Part shown: positions 17,073 to 24,757 of the stretch, one piece after another
How positions within the stretch are numbered: position 1 is the stretch's first letter
Layout of the letters: each line of letters begins with the position of its first letter
Translations under genes and position numbers: made by a program
The notes under the pieces: generated by a model
What the model was told of the DNA's origin: nothing
The model's database searches: none
What the model saw: only the letters and a program-made list of their open reading frames with translations
Origin: Deltaproteobacteria bacterium
GTDB taxonomy: Bacteria; Desulfobacterota; Desulfobulbia; Desulfobulbales; Desulfurivibrionaceae
NCBI GenBank assembly: GCA_021847425.1
Contig: JAJZRF010000020.1
Coordinates: forward strand, 1-44,866
DNA: 44,866 nt
Reading direction: 5' to 3'

Positions 17073-17357
17073 ATGTTTGGATTTGGAACCAGCGCTGAAC
17101 AGAATGCCTACCAGCTGGGTCAGCTTTATGGCGGAGGAATCACCCCTAGTGGACCGTCGCGCGCTGGCTGGTACAGCCCGCAGCAAGTGGCAAAAATTGA
17201 GCTGTCGTACAAGAAAAATACTGCTGGAGTGGTGGCGCAGCGTGAAGCGCTTCTCGTTGCACTGGCGCAACTCGACCCACACCACCCGCTCCTCGATGCG
17301 GAACATCGCGGTGCGATCTACGACGAGGCCTACGACACCTACCAGGAGAAGAAGTAG
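17073..17357 (+). CDS. hypothetical protein, 94 residues
   Basis: Family not recognised. The protein starts MFGFGTSAEQNAYQLGQLYG, then a Gly/Pro/Ser segment, SPQQVAKIELSYKKN, and a helical C-terminal half (LLVALAQLDPHHPLLDAEHR). No transmembrane helix or catalytic motif is visible. The start at 17073 is supported by GGAGGTGAG 6 nt upstream; an overlapping arginine-rich frame lacks this. It follows the second 21-bp repeat, and its last codons form one arm of a 16-bp hairpin. Confidence 0.65.
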   Translation: MFGFGTSAEQNAYQLGQLYGGGITPSGPSRAGWYSPQQVAKIELSYKKNTAGVVAQREALLVALAQLDPHHPLLDAEHRGAIYDEAYDTYQEKK

Positions 17358-17390
17358 CCTGCTTTTGCACTGATTACTTCTTCTCCTGGT
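17341..17390. other. 16-bp perfect hairpin at gene end
   Basis: The arms ACCAGGAGAAGAAGTA (17341-17356) and its complement (17375-17390) flank an 18-nt loop; the left arm is the last codons of the 94-residue gene. Neither strand has a U-tract after it, so it is not a classical terminator. It may protect the 3' end of the transcript. Confidence 0.55.
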
Positions 17391-17401
17391 TCAAAAAACA
17401 C

Positions 17402-17485
17402 CTACCTATCCACTCCCTTCTCTAGCCCTCCCGATTTTGCCGCCAACTCCGCCATATCTTTGCCGTGCTGTCGAATTTCCTTCAT
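17402..17485 (-). CDS. possible 27-residue peptide
   Basis: A short frame (MKEIRQHGKDMAELAAKSGG plus LEKGVDR) whose ATG overlaps the stop of the frame at 17482-17640 in ATGA. The pattern HGKDxxxLxxxxxGLEK also occurs in the upstream frame, which suggests a real, possibly frameshifted, coding unit. It is too short for confidence. Confidence 0.25.
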   Translation of the reverse strand: MKEIRQHGKDMAELAAKSGGLEKGVDR

Positions 17486-17640
17486 GCCGCTTTCTCCAGC
17501 CCCCTGAGCCCCTCGCTTAAGCCCTGGACATCCTTGCCATGGCTACCCACCCAAGTAAGCACCTGGTTCGGCACAATTTGCACCAAGGAAAAGGCTGTCC
17601 ACCCGTCTCCTCCAGCGCCCCATTGATCATCCCATCTCAC
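17482..17640 (-). CDS. possible 52-residue small protein
   Basis: A GTG-start frame with AAGG just upstream. It reads WDDQWGAGGDGWTAFSLVQI then VPNQVLTWVGSHGKDVQGLS and EGLRGLEKAA. Composition is protein-like, with a hydrophobic centre. It overlaps the next frame by ATGA. The two frames share HGKDxxxLxxxxxGLEK, so they may be one ancestral gene with a frameshift. Function unknown. The rest of the gene-free stretch 17358-17839 holds only the hairpin at 17341-17390 and the repeats at 17662-17713. Confidence 0.3.
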   Translation of the reverse strand: MRWDDQWGAGGDGWTAFSLVQIVPNQVLTWVGSHGKDVQGLSEGLRGLEKAA

Positions 17641-17661
17641 AGACCTTATTTTTTTTTCTGC

Positions 17662-17713
17662 TTAGGTTTTAGGTTTTGCTTAGGTTTTTAAGCTAGCTCA
17701 AGATTTAGGTTTT
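17662..17713 (+). repeat. TTAGGTTTT iteron-like cluster
   Basis: The 9-mer TTAGGTTTT occurs at 17662, 17669, 17680 and 17705 within 52 bp. Two GCTAGCT palindromes lie among them (near 17691 and 17716). The cluster is about 125 bp upstream of three overlapping HTH genes, the last of which is Rep-like. It could be a small origin or an operator array. Confidence 0.5.
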
Positions 17714-17839
17714 GGGCTAGCTTAATTTATTCTACATAACATATTGAAATCAATAGACATATTCAAATTTATTTCTTGCGGATCGAAAAACTAGCTGGTA
17801 GCGTGATGTCAAATACCACATGTGAGCTAGGAGGTGTCT

Positions 17840-18088
17840 ATGTCGCCACAAGATAGGGATAAGTATCAAATACTCGCTTCGCTGCATAACCTCCCCGATG
17901 CAGCATTGATAACTAAAAGTGACCTGGCAACGCTGCTGAGCATGAGCTGCCGCGGGATTGAAAAATTGATGCGGGAATCGGCGGCACCCCAACGCTACAA
18001 CATGCCTAATCGCCTGCTGCGCTGGCGCATGAAAGATGTACGGGAGTGGATGCAAAATCGCCAAAATCATTCGGGGACGGCGGGATGA
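17840..18088 (+). CDS. small helix-turn-helix protein
   Basis: 82 residues. ITKSDLATLLSMSCRGIEKL then MRESAAPQRYNMPNRLLRWR and MKDVREWMQ resemble an AlpA/excisionase-type winged HTH in which the RLLRWR wing precedes the last helix. The ATG at 17840 follows AGGAGG by 5 nt. The stop overlaps the next start (ATGA). It is a plausible excisionase or transcriptional switch for the element. Confidence 0.6.
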   Translation: MSPQDRDKYQILASLHNLPDAALITKSDLATLLSMSCRGIEKLMRESAAPQRYNMPNRLLRWRMKDVREWMQNRQNHSGTAG

Positions 18089-18408
18089 CCACATACGATG
18101 TATTGTCACGCGACTATCCCCCCTTATTGAGCGTCGCGCAACTAGCTAGCATTACGGGCATCCATGACCGCACCTATCGAGACTGGCTGCGGCGCGGCAC
18201 TATGCCTGTCCCGACTCTGCGCCTAGGGGGAGTCCTGCGTTTCCGACTTATCGATGTGGCGCTATGGATCGATGCACAAGTCTCGCTGGAAGCTCAGCAG
18301 GGCATCGGCGAAACCCCTCCACTCCTCCCCCGCCGGAAGCGGGGACGGCCCAGAAAAGCAGAACAAATGCGACGCCACAAATGCGGTGATGCCGGAGGTA
18401 AGCCATGA
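18085..18408 (+). CDS. AlpA/MerR-like DNA-binding protein
   Basis: 107 residues. The domain (LLSVAQLASITGIHDRTYRD, WLRRGTMPVPTLRLGGVLRF, RLIDVALWID) matches the AlpA/excisionase HTH family closely. The tail ends in an AT-hook-like RRKRGRPRKAE basic motif. It overlaps both neighbours by ATGA, giving a tightly coupled three-gene run. It may act as an excisionase or regulator of the int side. Confidence 0.65.
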   Translation: MTTYDVLSRDYPPLLSVAQLASITGIHDRTYRDWLRRGTMPVPTLRLGGVLRFRLIDVALWIDAQVSLEAQQGIGETPPLLPRRKRGRPRKAEQMRRHKCGDAGGKP

Positions 18409-19061
18409 GTATGGATTTGATGGTCCGGGCTATGCAGACCAAGGTAGGCAATCCCCTTCGGAAACTGGTGCTCATCAAACTGGCCGACAATTCCAGTGAT
18501 ACTGGCGAATGCTACCCCAGCTACCAGCACATAGCAGAACAATGCGAAATCGCAAAAAGCACAGTCAGAGAACATATCAGCGCACTGGTGAATATCGGGC
18601 TGGTAAGTATCGAGCACCGAACCGGACCAAAAGGCCACCAATCGAACATGTACCGGCTGCACCTATGCCGACAGGCGGCACAGCCGACAGACAAGAGACC
18701 CTATGCCGGGAGACGGCACACCCTATGCCGCCTCCCGGCACCAGAACCAGTCATTGAACCAGCCATTGGACCACCACCACCTCCCTCCTCGGTCCCAGAA
18801 CAACAGGAGGTGGAGGAATATATTCGCCATGAGACAGACCGGGCAGCTGCATCCGGGGAAATCCGGACGACCCGACAAAAGTATGCAGCCGCCGTCCGCC
18901 GAAAAATAACTAGCGAGGGCGGAAAACTCACCCCAGAGCGCAGCGAGCAGCTTTCGCTATGGCGAACCCCGGCCGTCCTATCCTCCAGCACGCCCCCCAT
19001 CATAGACCCCGACGACACCTACCTCACGCGGCGATTCGCCGCCGCGTATCCATCAGCCTAA
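18405..19061 (+). CDS. HTH_36-type replication-initiation-like protein
   Basis: 218 residues. Residues about 1-85 form a winged HTH (MQTKVGNPLRKLVLIKLADN, CYPSYQHIAEQCEIAKSTVR, EHISALVNIGLVSIEHRTGP) of the kind found in plasmid and phage replication proteins. The middle is proline-rich (PPPPPSSVPEQQ-like), and the C-terminal part is charged (RTTRQKYAAAVRRKITSEGG). There is no primase or rolling-circle Tyr motif. It may initiate replication after excision or act only as a regulator. It overlaps the preceding gene by ATGA. Confidence 0.55.
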   Translation: MSMDLMVRAMQTKVGNPLRKLVLIKLADNSSDTGECYPSYQHIAEQCEIAKSTVREHISALVNIGLVSIEHRTGPKGHQSNMYRLHLCRQAAQPTDKRPYAGRRHTLCRLPAPEPVIEPAIGPPPPPSSVPEQQEVEEYIRHETDRAAASGEIRTTRQKYAAAVRRKITSEGGKLTPERSEQLSLWRTPAVLSSSTPPIIDPDDTYLTRRFAAAYPSA

Positions 19062-19085
19062 AAAATAAAAAAAGAAGGAGACCAG

Positions 19086-19765
19086 ATGAAAAAAAATACG
19101 TCGCAACCCTTATCCTGAGCTGCTTTTGGGTTACATCTTTGACCGGTTGTGCGACGGTCCGCTCCACCAGCGATACAGTTGCAGAAAAAACTGGCATGGA
19201 AAAATCCACGGCTGAGACCGCAACTGGCGCGGGCGTTGGGGCGGCTGCTGGTGCTCTGTTTGGTCAGCTCCTGGGGGGAAATACTAAATCAACTCTGATC
19301 GGAGCTGGGATCGGCGCTGCAATCGGTGGAATTTTTGCCCACCTTGACGCCAAAGATCGGGACCTCCAGGCCGCTGAAGAATTTTCGAAAAAGATCGAGG
19401 CTGCAGGCCTCGAAAAACCGGCCGTTACATCTACGGTCAAAGAACAAACGATCAAGCCAGGCGAGATTAAAAAAGTCGCCTATTTTGCAGGCCTTTCATA
19501 TCCGGTTCCCGAGTCTTCCCTGGCTGTAAAATCCTCCACTCTTTCCTCTACTTTGAAACAGACCGGAGAGTTTGCCACTGGGCGCGATGTGCCTGTCCAG
19601 GTAGTGGTGGAAGCTGCCAATGAAGAGCAAGGAAAATGGATGGCCGGTGAAGTGAAAAAGGGCTTCGGTAAAGCCAAAAATCAGCCGAAGGTCACCGTTA
19701 AAAAGACAGTCGGTGATCAGCCAGCAGTCGTCAGTGTCTTTGCCGAAAATTCTCTGAAGGCATAG
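19086..19765 (+). CDS. glycine-zipper lipoprotein (frame broken at the start)
   Basis: The main frame encodes a lipoprotein: hydrophobic YVATLILSCFWVTSL then lipobox LTGC, a glycine-zipper segment (GAGVGAAAGALFGQLLGG, GAGIGAAIGGIFA) near residues 50-90, and a soluble C-terminal domain. The only ATG with a good ribosome site (AAGGAG, 19086) is out of frame: after ATG there are eight A's, whereas nine would give MKKKYVATL and a normal signal peptide. Either the sequence lost one A, or expression needs slippage in the A-run. Outer-membrane location is inferred. It is the first gene of the envelope/transfer block. Confidence 0.7.
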
Positions 19766-19775
19766 GGGGGATTAA

Positions 19776-20645
19776 ATGGCGAATGACGATATGCCAAGTT
19801 TCGGGGAAGAAGCCCCGAGACAGGAAAAAGGCACCATAGAAAATGACATGCCCGGCTCATTCTTCGAGCTGCCCCCTGAGACTAGATTGTCCATCCAGGA
19901 CCAAAAAGACGCAGTAAAAAAAGTGGTCAAAATGTTTGTTATCTTGGCGGCGGCGCTGATCGGGAGTGTGTTGCTTTTTAACGTGGCTCTTTTCGGCTGG
20001 CACAAGATAACTGTTGGCCGCGCTGCATCCTCCTTGCAGGCTGTCCTCGATTCTAAACTGATCGATGCCGAGCGGACAAAATATTCCAAGCAGTATGATG
20101 ATTGGGTCACCCAGGTCCAGCCTGACTATGATCAATATTATCCGTATAAATCGGAGTATGAGTTTCAGAAAATCGTGGGCAGTCACAAACGATTGATGCA
20201 GTACGCCACCAAACGTCTTGACTATGTTGAGAGTGAAATAAAAGGCGTGCTTGCCCGGCCGGAAAAATCCGAACTACAGATCACTGAGGCAGTAAATTTG
20301 TGGGCTGATTGGAAGAACCCCCAGATCATTGAAATGGAGAGGGCAGCGAAAGAAGAAGAGCGCCAAATAAAACAGTATTTCTTAAAAATTAAACCGAAAG
20401 TCGAGCTGTCGGCAGTTCCTGCTCCGGCGCCACCAGTCACAGCTCCGGCCGCAGCCGTCGCGGTTCCCGCGTCAACGGTAAAGCCAAAAGAAGCACCTGT
20501 GCAGGCTGTGCCAGTGGCAAAGCTAATTGTAAAAGCAGCTCCGGCTGCGGCGGCTCCAGTAAAGCCGAAATCAAAAGAATTGGAGTCGGAGACAGACAAG
20601 CAGTATCTCGAAGATGTTCAAAAAATGCTCAATAACAACAAATAA
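19776..20645 (+). CDS. bitopic membrane protein with Ala/Pro-rich tail
   Basis: 289 residues. A cytoplasmic N-terminus of about 45 residues is followed by one membrane helix (MFVILAAALIGSVLLFNVAL, about 52-72). A helical region (about 75-205) follows, then a long Ala/Pro/Lys-rich stretch (about 210-270: PAPAPPVTAPAAAVAVPAS) typical of periplasm-spanning linkers, as in TonB or VirB10-like proteins. No homology to a named family is claimed. It lies 10 bp after the lipoprotein and is likely co-transcribed with the coupling protein. Confidence 0.65.
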   Translation: MANDDMPSFGEEAPRQEKGTIENDMPGSFFELPPETRLSIQDQKDAVKKVVKMFVILAAALIGSVLLFNVALFGWHKITVGRAASSLQAVLDSKLIDAERTKYSKQYDDWVTQVQPDYDQYYPYKSEYEFQKIVGSHKRLMQYATKRLDYVESEIKGVLARPEKSELQITEAVNLWADWKNPQIIEMERAAKEEERQIKQYFLKIKPKVELSAVPAPAPPVTAPAAAVAVPASTVKPKEAPVQAVPVAKLIVKAAPAAAAPVKPKSKELESETDKQYLEDVQKMLNNNK

Positions 20646-20663
20646 TCCCAGGAGATCCGGACC

Positions 20664-21068
20664 ATGAAAAAATATTTCGTTTTGTCTATGCTCTTGTTTG
20701 CTTCTTCTCCCGCCTTTGCTGGACCCACCGTGTCCATTTCCCAAAAAGAGGCTTCGCCGGCGGCTATCTCTGTCTCAACTAATTGTGCTGATCGTTTCAA
20801 GGTCCGCCCGGCCGATGCCCAGACGCAGCTGAAAAGTGCAAACGCGGCTGTCGGCAGCGGCCAGTTTGACCAGGCTCTCAAAATTTATGAGCGCCTGGCC
20901 TCGGCCGGATTCTCGGGCGCCATGAAAAATCTGTCGATCATGTACTCCGAAGGCCTCGGCGTCCGGAAAGATGTTGCACGGGCTGAATACTGGCAAAAAG
21001 AAGCAGAGCAGGCAGCTATGATCGATGCCCTTTGCATGAATGGAGTTCACTCCCAGGAGGGCAAATAA
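20664..21068 (+). CDS. secreted Sel1-like repeat protein
   Basis: 134 residues. A cleavable signal peptide (MKKYFVLSMLLFASSPAFA) is followed by about 45 residues with a Cys, then a TPR/Sel1-type region: QFDQALKIYERLASAGFSGA, MKNLSIMYSEGLGVRKDVAR, AEYWQKEAEQAA. Sel1 repeats mediate protein contacts. A ribosome site AGGAG lies 12 nt upstream. It is probably periplasmic and a partner of the flanking membrane proteins. Confidence 0.7.
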   Translation: MKKYFVLSMLLFASSPAFAGPTVSISQKEASPAAISVSTNCADRFKVRPADAQTQLKSANAAVGSGQFDQALKIYERLASAGFSGAMKNLSIMYSEGLGVRKDVARAEYWQKEAEQAAMIDALCMNGVHSQEGK

Positions 21069-21070
21069 TT

Positions 21071-21343
21071 ATGGCCAGCACTTCATTTTTTTCAAAAATC
21101 ATGGATCTCGTTTGCTCGGCGCTCATCGCGCCGGCCGCAAAAATCGGGATGCCCAAGGATTTCTATTATCGTATCGAGGACCGGAGCATGCCGAGCCCGG
21201 CTGAGGACACCTGGCAGCAGCAGCGTGACCGGCTGTTCCTCAACACAGTGCGCCGAAAGATAGTGGCTAAATTGGCTGTGATTGGCGTGGCCATCAATGT
21301 GCCGGTCCTGCTCCTTCTGTTGCTTGTATACATCATCTTGTAA
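21071..21343 (+). CDS. small membrane protein
   Basis: 90 residues with a strong C-terminal membrane helix (LAVIGVAINVPVLLLLLLVY) and a weaker N-terminal hydrophobic stretch (IMDLVCSALIAPAAKIGM). The start at 21071 is chosen over an earlier in-frame ATG because GGAGG stands upstream. It lies between the Sel1 protein and the coupling ATPase, 11 bp before the latter, so it may be a subunit of the same membrane assembly. Family not recognised. Confidence 0.6.
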   Translation: MASTSFFSKIMDLVCSALIAPAAKIGMPKDFYYRIEDRSMPSPAEDTWQQQRDRLFLNTVRRKIVAKLAVIGVAINVPVLLLLLLVYIIL

Positions 21344-21354
21344 GGAGGTCTGCG

Positions 21355-23487
21355 ATGATACTTCTTCCATTTTTGGATATAGACCAGATGAAAAAGGACG
21401 CTTGGCTGTATGCCAAGGATTGCTGTGAGCGCTGGGATGTTCCCGCCGACGCTCCTGCAGATCTCCGAGATCGACGCGGCCGAGGTCTGCTCACCAAGGA
21501 TGGCTACCGCGTTACGGCTATGGCTCTGAGCCGAGACTTCGGTTGGGGCTACCGTTCGCCCGCGGCGTCCTTTGTTGAGGCCTTGCTTCCTTGGGCCGTT
21601 ATCCTATGGTTCGTTGCACTCAAAATCCCCCATATCGGAGAGATACTGGCCGCCGGCGTCATGATTGCCGTGGCCGTGGCGGCGTTTTCGTCTCAGCTGT
21701 GGGACAAGCCGATGTATGCGCTTCAGCGGATGCGGTGGGCCCTTCTGGTGGTCGTGGTTTCCATCATTGCCGCCGCTCTGGGCAAGGAACTGTTTTCGCC
21801 GGTGGCGGTCGCCGAGATGTCCACCGGAACTACTGCCATGGGCGGATTTTCCAGGGCGCTCCCTGTCATCCTCGCCTTGTTTTTTGCGCTTAATCCTTGG
21901 CGAAAGGCTCGTGCCGAGGAGCGGGAGCGATTGCTTCTGCTTCAGGCCGCAGGCAAAGAAGACGAAGCGGCGGCGGCATACCCCTATATTGCCGAGGCGG
22001 CGACAGCTCGCCGTGCTCAGGCGGCACGGGCCAACGCAGATCAGACGCCGTTTTTTGAGCTGGGCCGAGCGACCGGGATTTGCTCTGAGTTGCTGGATCT
22101 GTACTCACCCGACAAGGGCCTCCCGGTGGGTCTCACCCAGCACGACTCCTCAACCCACTTCCTCACCGTGGGGAAGACAGGCACCGGCAAGACGGCCTGT
22201 ATCATCCGACCGTTTGTGCAACAATGGCTCAAACACCTTTGCGGTGGCCTTTTGCTCCTCGATGGCAAGGGCGACCTTCCGGCCGAATTCTCCGGCACTG
22301 ATGACTACTACGTCATTGAGCCGGGAAAGGTTAAGCTCAACCTGATCGAGGGGTTGTACACCGAGGGTCTTGTAGATGTCCTCACCAGTTACGCAAGCAC
22401 TACCAGCGATACCCATAGCGGCGATCACTTTTGGATCTCCAGCGGCGAGACCATGCTGCGATCCGCGTGCATTCTCTTGGAGCATCGCCCTGACTCGGTG
22501 AAGGCTGAGTATCCCTGGACTCTGGAAGCGGTACACCGAGTAGTCAACCAAGATCCTTACCGGACCAACCTGCTGGCATCATATCGCGAGACGATCGACG
22601 ATCATCCGCAGCGAGCCTACATCGCGTTAGCTATCAATTATTTCACCCTGGAATTTTTAAAGATGCCGCCTAACACCGCTGGCTCGGTGGTGGGAACGGT
22701 CAACTCTTGGCTCGCCCCTCTTATGGGCCACCGTGAGATTTTCGAATGGTGTCGTGCGCCCAAAAGTGACATTGATCCCGCTCAGTGCCTACAGGGTGGA
22801 AGATTCGGGGTCAACTGCCCTCAATATAAATATGGCAGCGCCGGCGCCATGGTCTCGGCACTCATCAAGGCCAGGGTATACCGTGCGATCCTGCAGCGCG
22901 GGTCTGCATGGAAAAGTCTTGTTGGTCAGACCCAAGTCCTGGTCGTGGCCGATGAAGCTCAAGAAGTCATTACTGAAACGGATAGTGCGATGTTCCCTGT
23001 TGGGCGTTCTCTTGGACTGGTTGGACTGATCGGCACTCAATCAGTGGATGAGTTGATCGCCCGCCTCGGGCATGACAAGACTTACGCGCTGCTCAACAAC
23101 TTCCGCAGTTTCGCCTCCTTCCAGTCTTCGAAGCTCACGATGGAGTGGGTGAGTGAGCAGCTCGGCGATGTATTTCGAGCTGACTTCAGTGAGGCAGAGG
23201 GCGTGGACCTCTTTCGTTCTGCTGGCTCACACAACCAACTCCGGCAATTCAAGATCCCGCGCCATCTGGTGGGCGCGGTAGAGGTCTTTGAGGATTTGAA
23301 CGCAAAAGAGAAGGAAAATGAAAAAAGGCGGGTCAAGCCTTTGACCTATAAAGTTGGCCACCTACCGCTGCTCTCGCCGGCGGAGATGAGTCACTTCTTG
23401 AATACGCCATTTCGCGCAATTTTGCAGCTCAATCGGGCTAATGTTGTGCGGCGCGATGTTGTGGACACCACGCCGATTTTTGGTTAA
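21355..23487 (+). CDS. VirD4/TraG-like coupling ATPase
   Basis: 710 residues. The N-terminus carries about four membrane helices (around residues 75-185). Walker A is GKTGTGKT (residues 273-280) and the Walker B region VLVVADEAQ has D533-E534. Late motifs GLIGTQSVDELIARLG and NNFRSFASFQSSK match the TraG/TraD/VirD4 group (TraM-recognition type). It would link the relaxase-DNA complex to a transfer channel. AAGGAGG lies 7 nt upstream of the ATG. No VirB4-like second ATPase is present in the window, so the channel is presumably provided in trans. Confidence 0.88.
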   Translation: MILLPFLDIDQMKKDAWLYAKDCCERWDVPADAPADLRDRRGRGLLTKDGYRVTAMALSRDFGWGYRSPAASFVEALLPWAVILWFVALKIPHIGEILAAGVMIAVAVAAFSSQLWDKPMYALQRMRWALLVVVVSIIAAALGKELFSPVAVAEMSTGTTAMGGFSRALPVILALFFALNPWRKARAEERERLLLLQAAGKEDEAAAAYPYIAEAATARRAQAARANADQTPFFELGRATGICSELLDLYSPDKGLPVGLTQHDSSTHFLTVGKTGTGKTACIIRPFVQQWLKHLCGGLLLLDGKGDLPAEFSGTDDYYVIEPGKVKLNLIEGLYTEGLVDVLTSYASTTSDTHSGDHFWISSGETMLRSACILLEHRPDSVKAEYPWTLEAVHRVVNQDPYRTNLLASYRETIDDHPQRAYIALAINYFTLEFLKMPPNTAGSVVGTVNSWLAPLMGHREIFEWCRAPKSDIDPAQCLQGGRFGVNCPQYKYGSAGAMVSALIKARVYRAILQRGSAWKSLVGQTQVLVVADEAQEVITETDSAMFPVGRSLGLVGLIGTQSVDELIARLGHDKTYALLNNFRSFASFQSSKLTMEWVSEQLGDVFRADFSEAEGVDLFRSAGSHNQLRQFKIPRHLVGAVEVFEDLNAKEKENEKRRVKPLTYKVGHLPLLSPAEMSHFLNTPFRAILQLNRANVVRRDVVDTTPIFG

Positions 23488-23522
23488 CGCATTTTGACGA
23501 ATAAAAACACATGGAGGGTAGT

Positions 23523-23879
23523 ATGGTCAGAAAACTCATTGTCATCATGGTGTGCTTATTGCTGACGGTCAGCATCGGCTGCTCGAAGAAGAGTCAGTAT
23601 CAGTTTGCTCTCGATGCGGTGGCGGCCAAGCCGGAGTTCGACAAGGACAAAGGCCATTGGGCGTGGCAATACTCTGATTTTCGGGGCAAGAGAATCCCAA
23701 GTCTTGAATATACTAGCCATTGGACATTTTTGCTTGGTGCGCTCAAGGGGAAGATCCCAACAGAGGGGGAGATAGTAGTCTGTTGGCAGGATAAGGGCAA
23801 AGGCGTCTTTCTTTCGACTTTTAACCAGACATCCCAAATGGAACAGTCCACCCAACAGCTGACGGTGGAATGTCAGTAG
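23523..23879 (+). CDS. small lipoprotein
   Basis: 118 residues with a lipoprotein signal (KLIVIMVCLLLTVSIGC; lipobox SIGC). The mature part is short, aromatic (HWAWQYSDFRGKRIP, HWTFLLGALKGKIP) and mostly beta-like; it ends CQ, with a second Cys near the C-terminus. Family unknown. GGAGGG lies 5 nt upstream. Placed right after the coupling protein, it might be an entry-exclusion or channel-associated lipoprotein; this is speculation. Confidence 0.65.
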   Translation: MVRKLIVIMVCLLLTVSIGCSKKSQYQFALDAVAAKPEFDKDKGHWAWQYSDFRGKRIPSLEYTSHWTFLLGALKGKIPTEGEIVVCWQDKGKGVFLSTFNQTSQMEQSTQQLTVECQ

Positions 23880-23909
23880 GTCGTTAGACCACAAGGAGAA
23901 GATAAGCAT

Positions 23910-23945
23910 AAAAGATGGGGGTTGCTTCGGCAGCCCCCATCTTTT
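23910..23945. terminator. bidirectional UUCG-loop terminator
   Basis: A 12-bp outer stem (AAAAGATGGGGG / CCCCCATCTTTT) continues through a U-G and TGC/GCA to a TTCG tetraloop, about 16 bp in all. A-rich and T-rich flanks on both sides serve the convergent lipoprotein and accessory-protein genes. Confidence 0.88.
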
Positions 23946-23976
23946 ATCGTGGCGTGAGGATATTCAGCTGTGCGAT

Positions 23977-24249
23977 TCAATTCGTTTTTCTCGGGATCGG
24001 TTCGAATCCAAATAGTTGGCGATCGCTCTTTTTAGTGAGCGTCTTTTCCAAGATTTGCTGTAGCGCTTCGCGCTGGTCAGCACTGGAAAAATATTTGAGG
24101 AGAGCTTTTCCTATAATCTCTTCTTTTTTTTGTTTTATTTCTTCTTGTCTACTTTTTTCCTCGGCCTCAAGCGCAGCCAACTTTTTTTCAAGCGTTGCTC
24201 TTTCAAGGATAAGGCTTTCCACTGTTTTTCCTGTTTTTTTCGCGGACAT
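23977..24249 (-). CDS. TraD/MobC-like relaxosome accessory protein (candidate)
   Basis: 90 residues, almost wholly charged coiled coil (SLILERATLEKKLAALEAEE, KSRQEEIKQKKEEIIGKALL) followed by a short helical tail (SADQREALQQILEKTL). The size, charge and position opposite the relaxase gene recall the small TraD-type proteins of Ti-plasmid transfer regions. Start at 24249 follows AGGAGGTGCC; a longer frame lacks support. Function is inferred from context. Confidence 0.5.
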   Translation of the reverse strand: MSAKKTGKTVESLILERATLEKKLAALEAEEKSRQEEIKQKKEEIIGKALLKYFSSADQREALQQILEKTLTKKSDRQLFGFEPIPRKTN

Positions 24250-24316
24250 TGGCACCTCCTCTTTCCGTAAAGTTACACTCAATTCCAAAACAACATATAG
24301 AAATTAATGACGAAAA

Positions 24317-24757
24317 TCAAGGGAGAAAAAGACGCTTATCAAGCGGGTGATCAAGGTAATTTTTGAGCAATATTGCCAACTCTGCGAAACGATTTTCATT
24401 ACGGTATTTTTCCAAAAAGTAACTGCCTAGATGGTACCTTTTTCGATTTTCAAAACGTGCAGGATCGTGCGAAAATTTCTGGTTCTCTCCAAACAATGTG
24501 AGCCCCCAGATCACCCGGTCACGATCCTCTGCAAGCCATCTGTCCATTATTTCTCTCATCTCTTTTTCCTGGCCTTTTTTTAGAAAGACTTCGTGGAAGT
24601 AGAGACCGACAAGAAATTTCCGGCGATCTTCCTGCCGTTTTCGCTGCTGGAAGTCGGCTCGCTCCATCATGGAGAGCCGCACTGTAATTGACCGAATTGC
24701 ACGCTTAAGTCTATTTTTTTCTTTCTGAAGCGCTGTTATGCTTTTTTTATGGCCCAT
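24317..24757 (-). CDS. MobC/TraC-like accessory protein (candidate)
   Basis: 146 residues, basic. The N-terminus is a Lys/Arg-rich coiled coil (ITALQKEKNRLKRAIRSITV); the middle is FLVGLYFHEVFLKKGQEKEM, and the C-terminal half holds two similar segments (NRKRYHLGSYFLEKYRNENR; YLDHPLDKRLF). It is divergent from the relaxase, with a 206-bp gap that should contain oriT. By analogy to MOBQ systems it may help the relaxase bind or open oriT. No clear ribosome site is seen before the ATG. Confidence 0.5.
   Translation of the reverse strand: MGHKKSITALQKEKNRLKRAIRSITVRLSMMERADFQQRKRQEDRRKFLVGLYFHEVFLKKGQEKEMREIMDRWLAEDRDRVIWGLTLFGENQKFSHDPARFENRKRYHLGSYFLEKYRNENRFAELAILLKNYLDHPLDKRLFLP

Noticed and set aside
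16993-17373. 126-codon arginine-rich frame overlapping the 94-residue gene
   Set aside because: No ribosome site and biased shadow composition; the frame at 17073 has GGAGGTGAG at the right distance.
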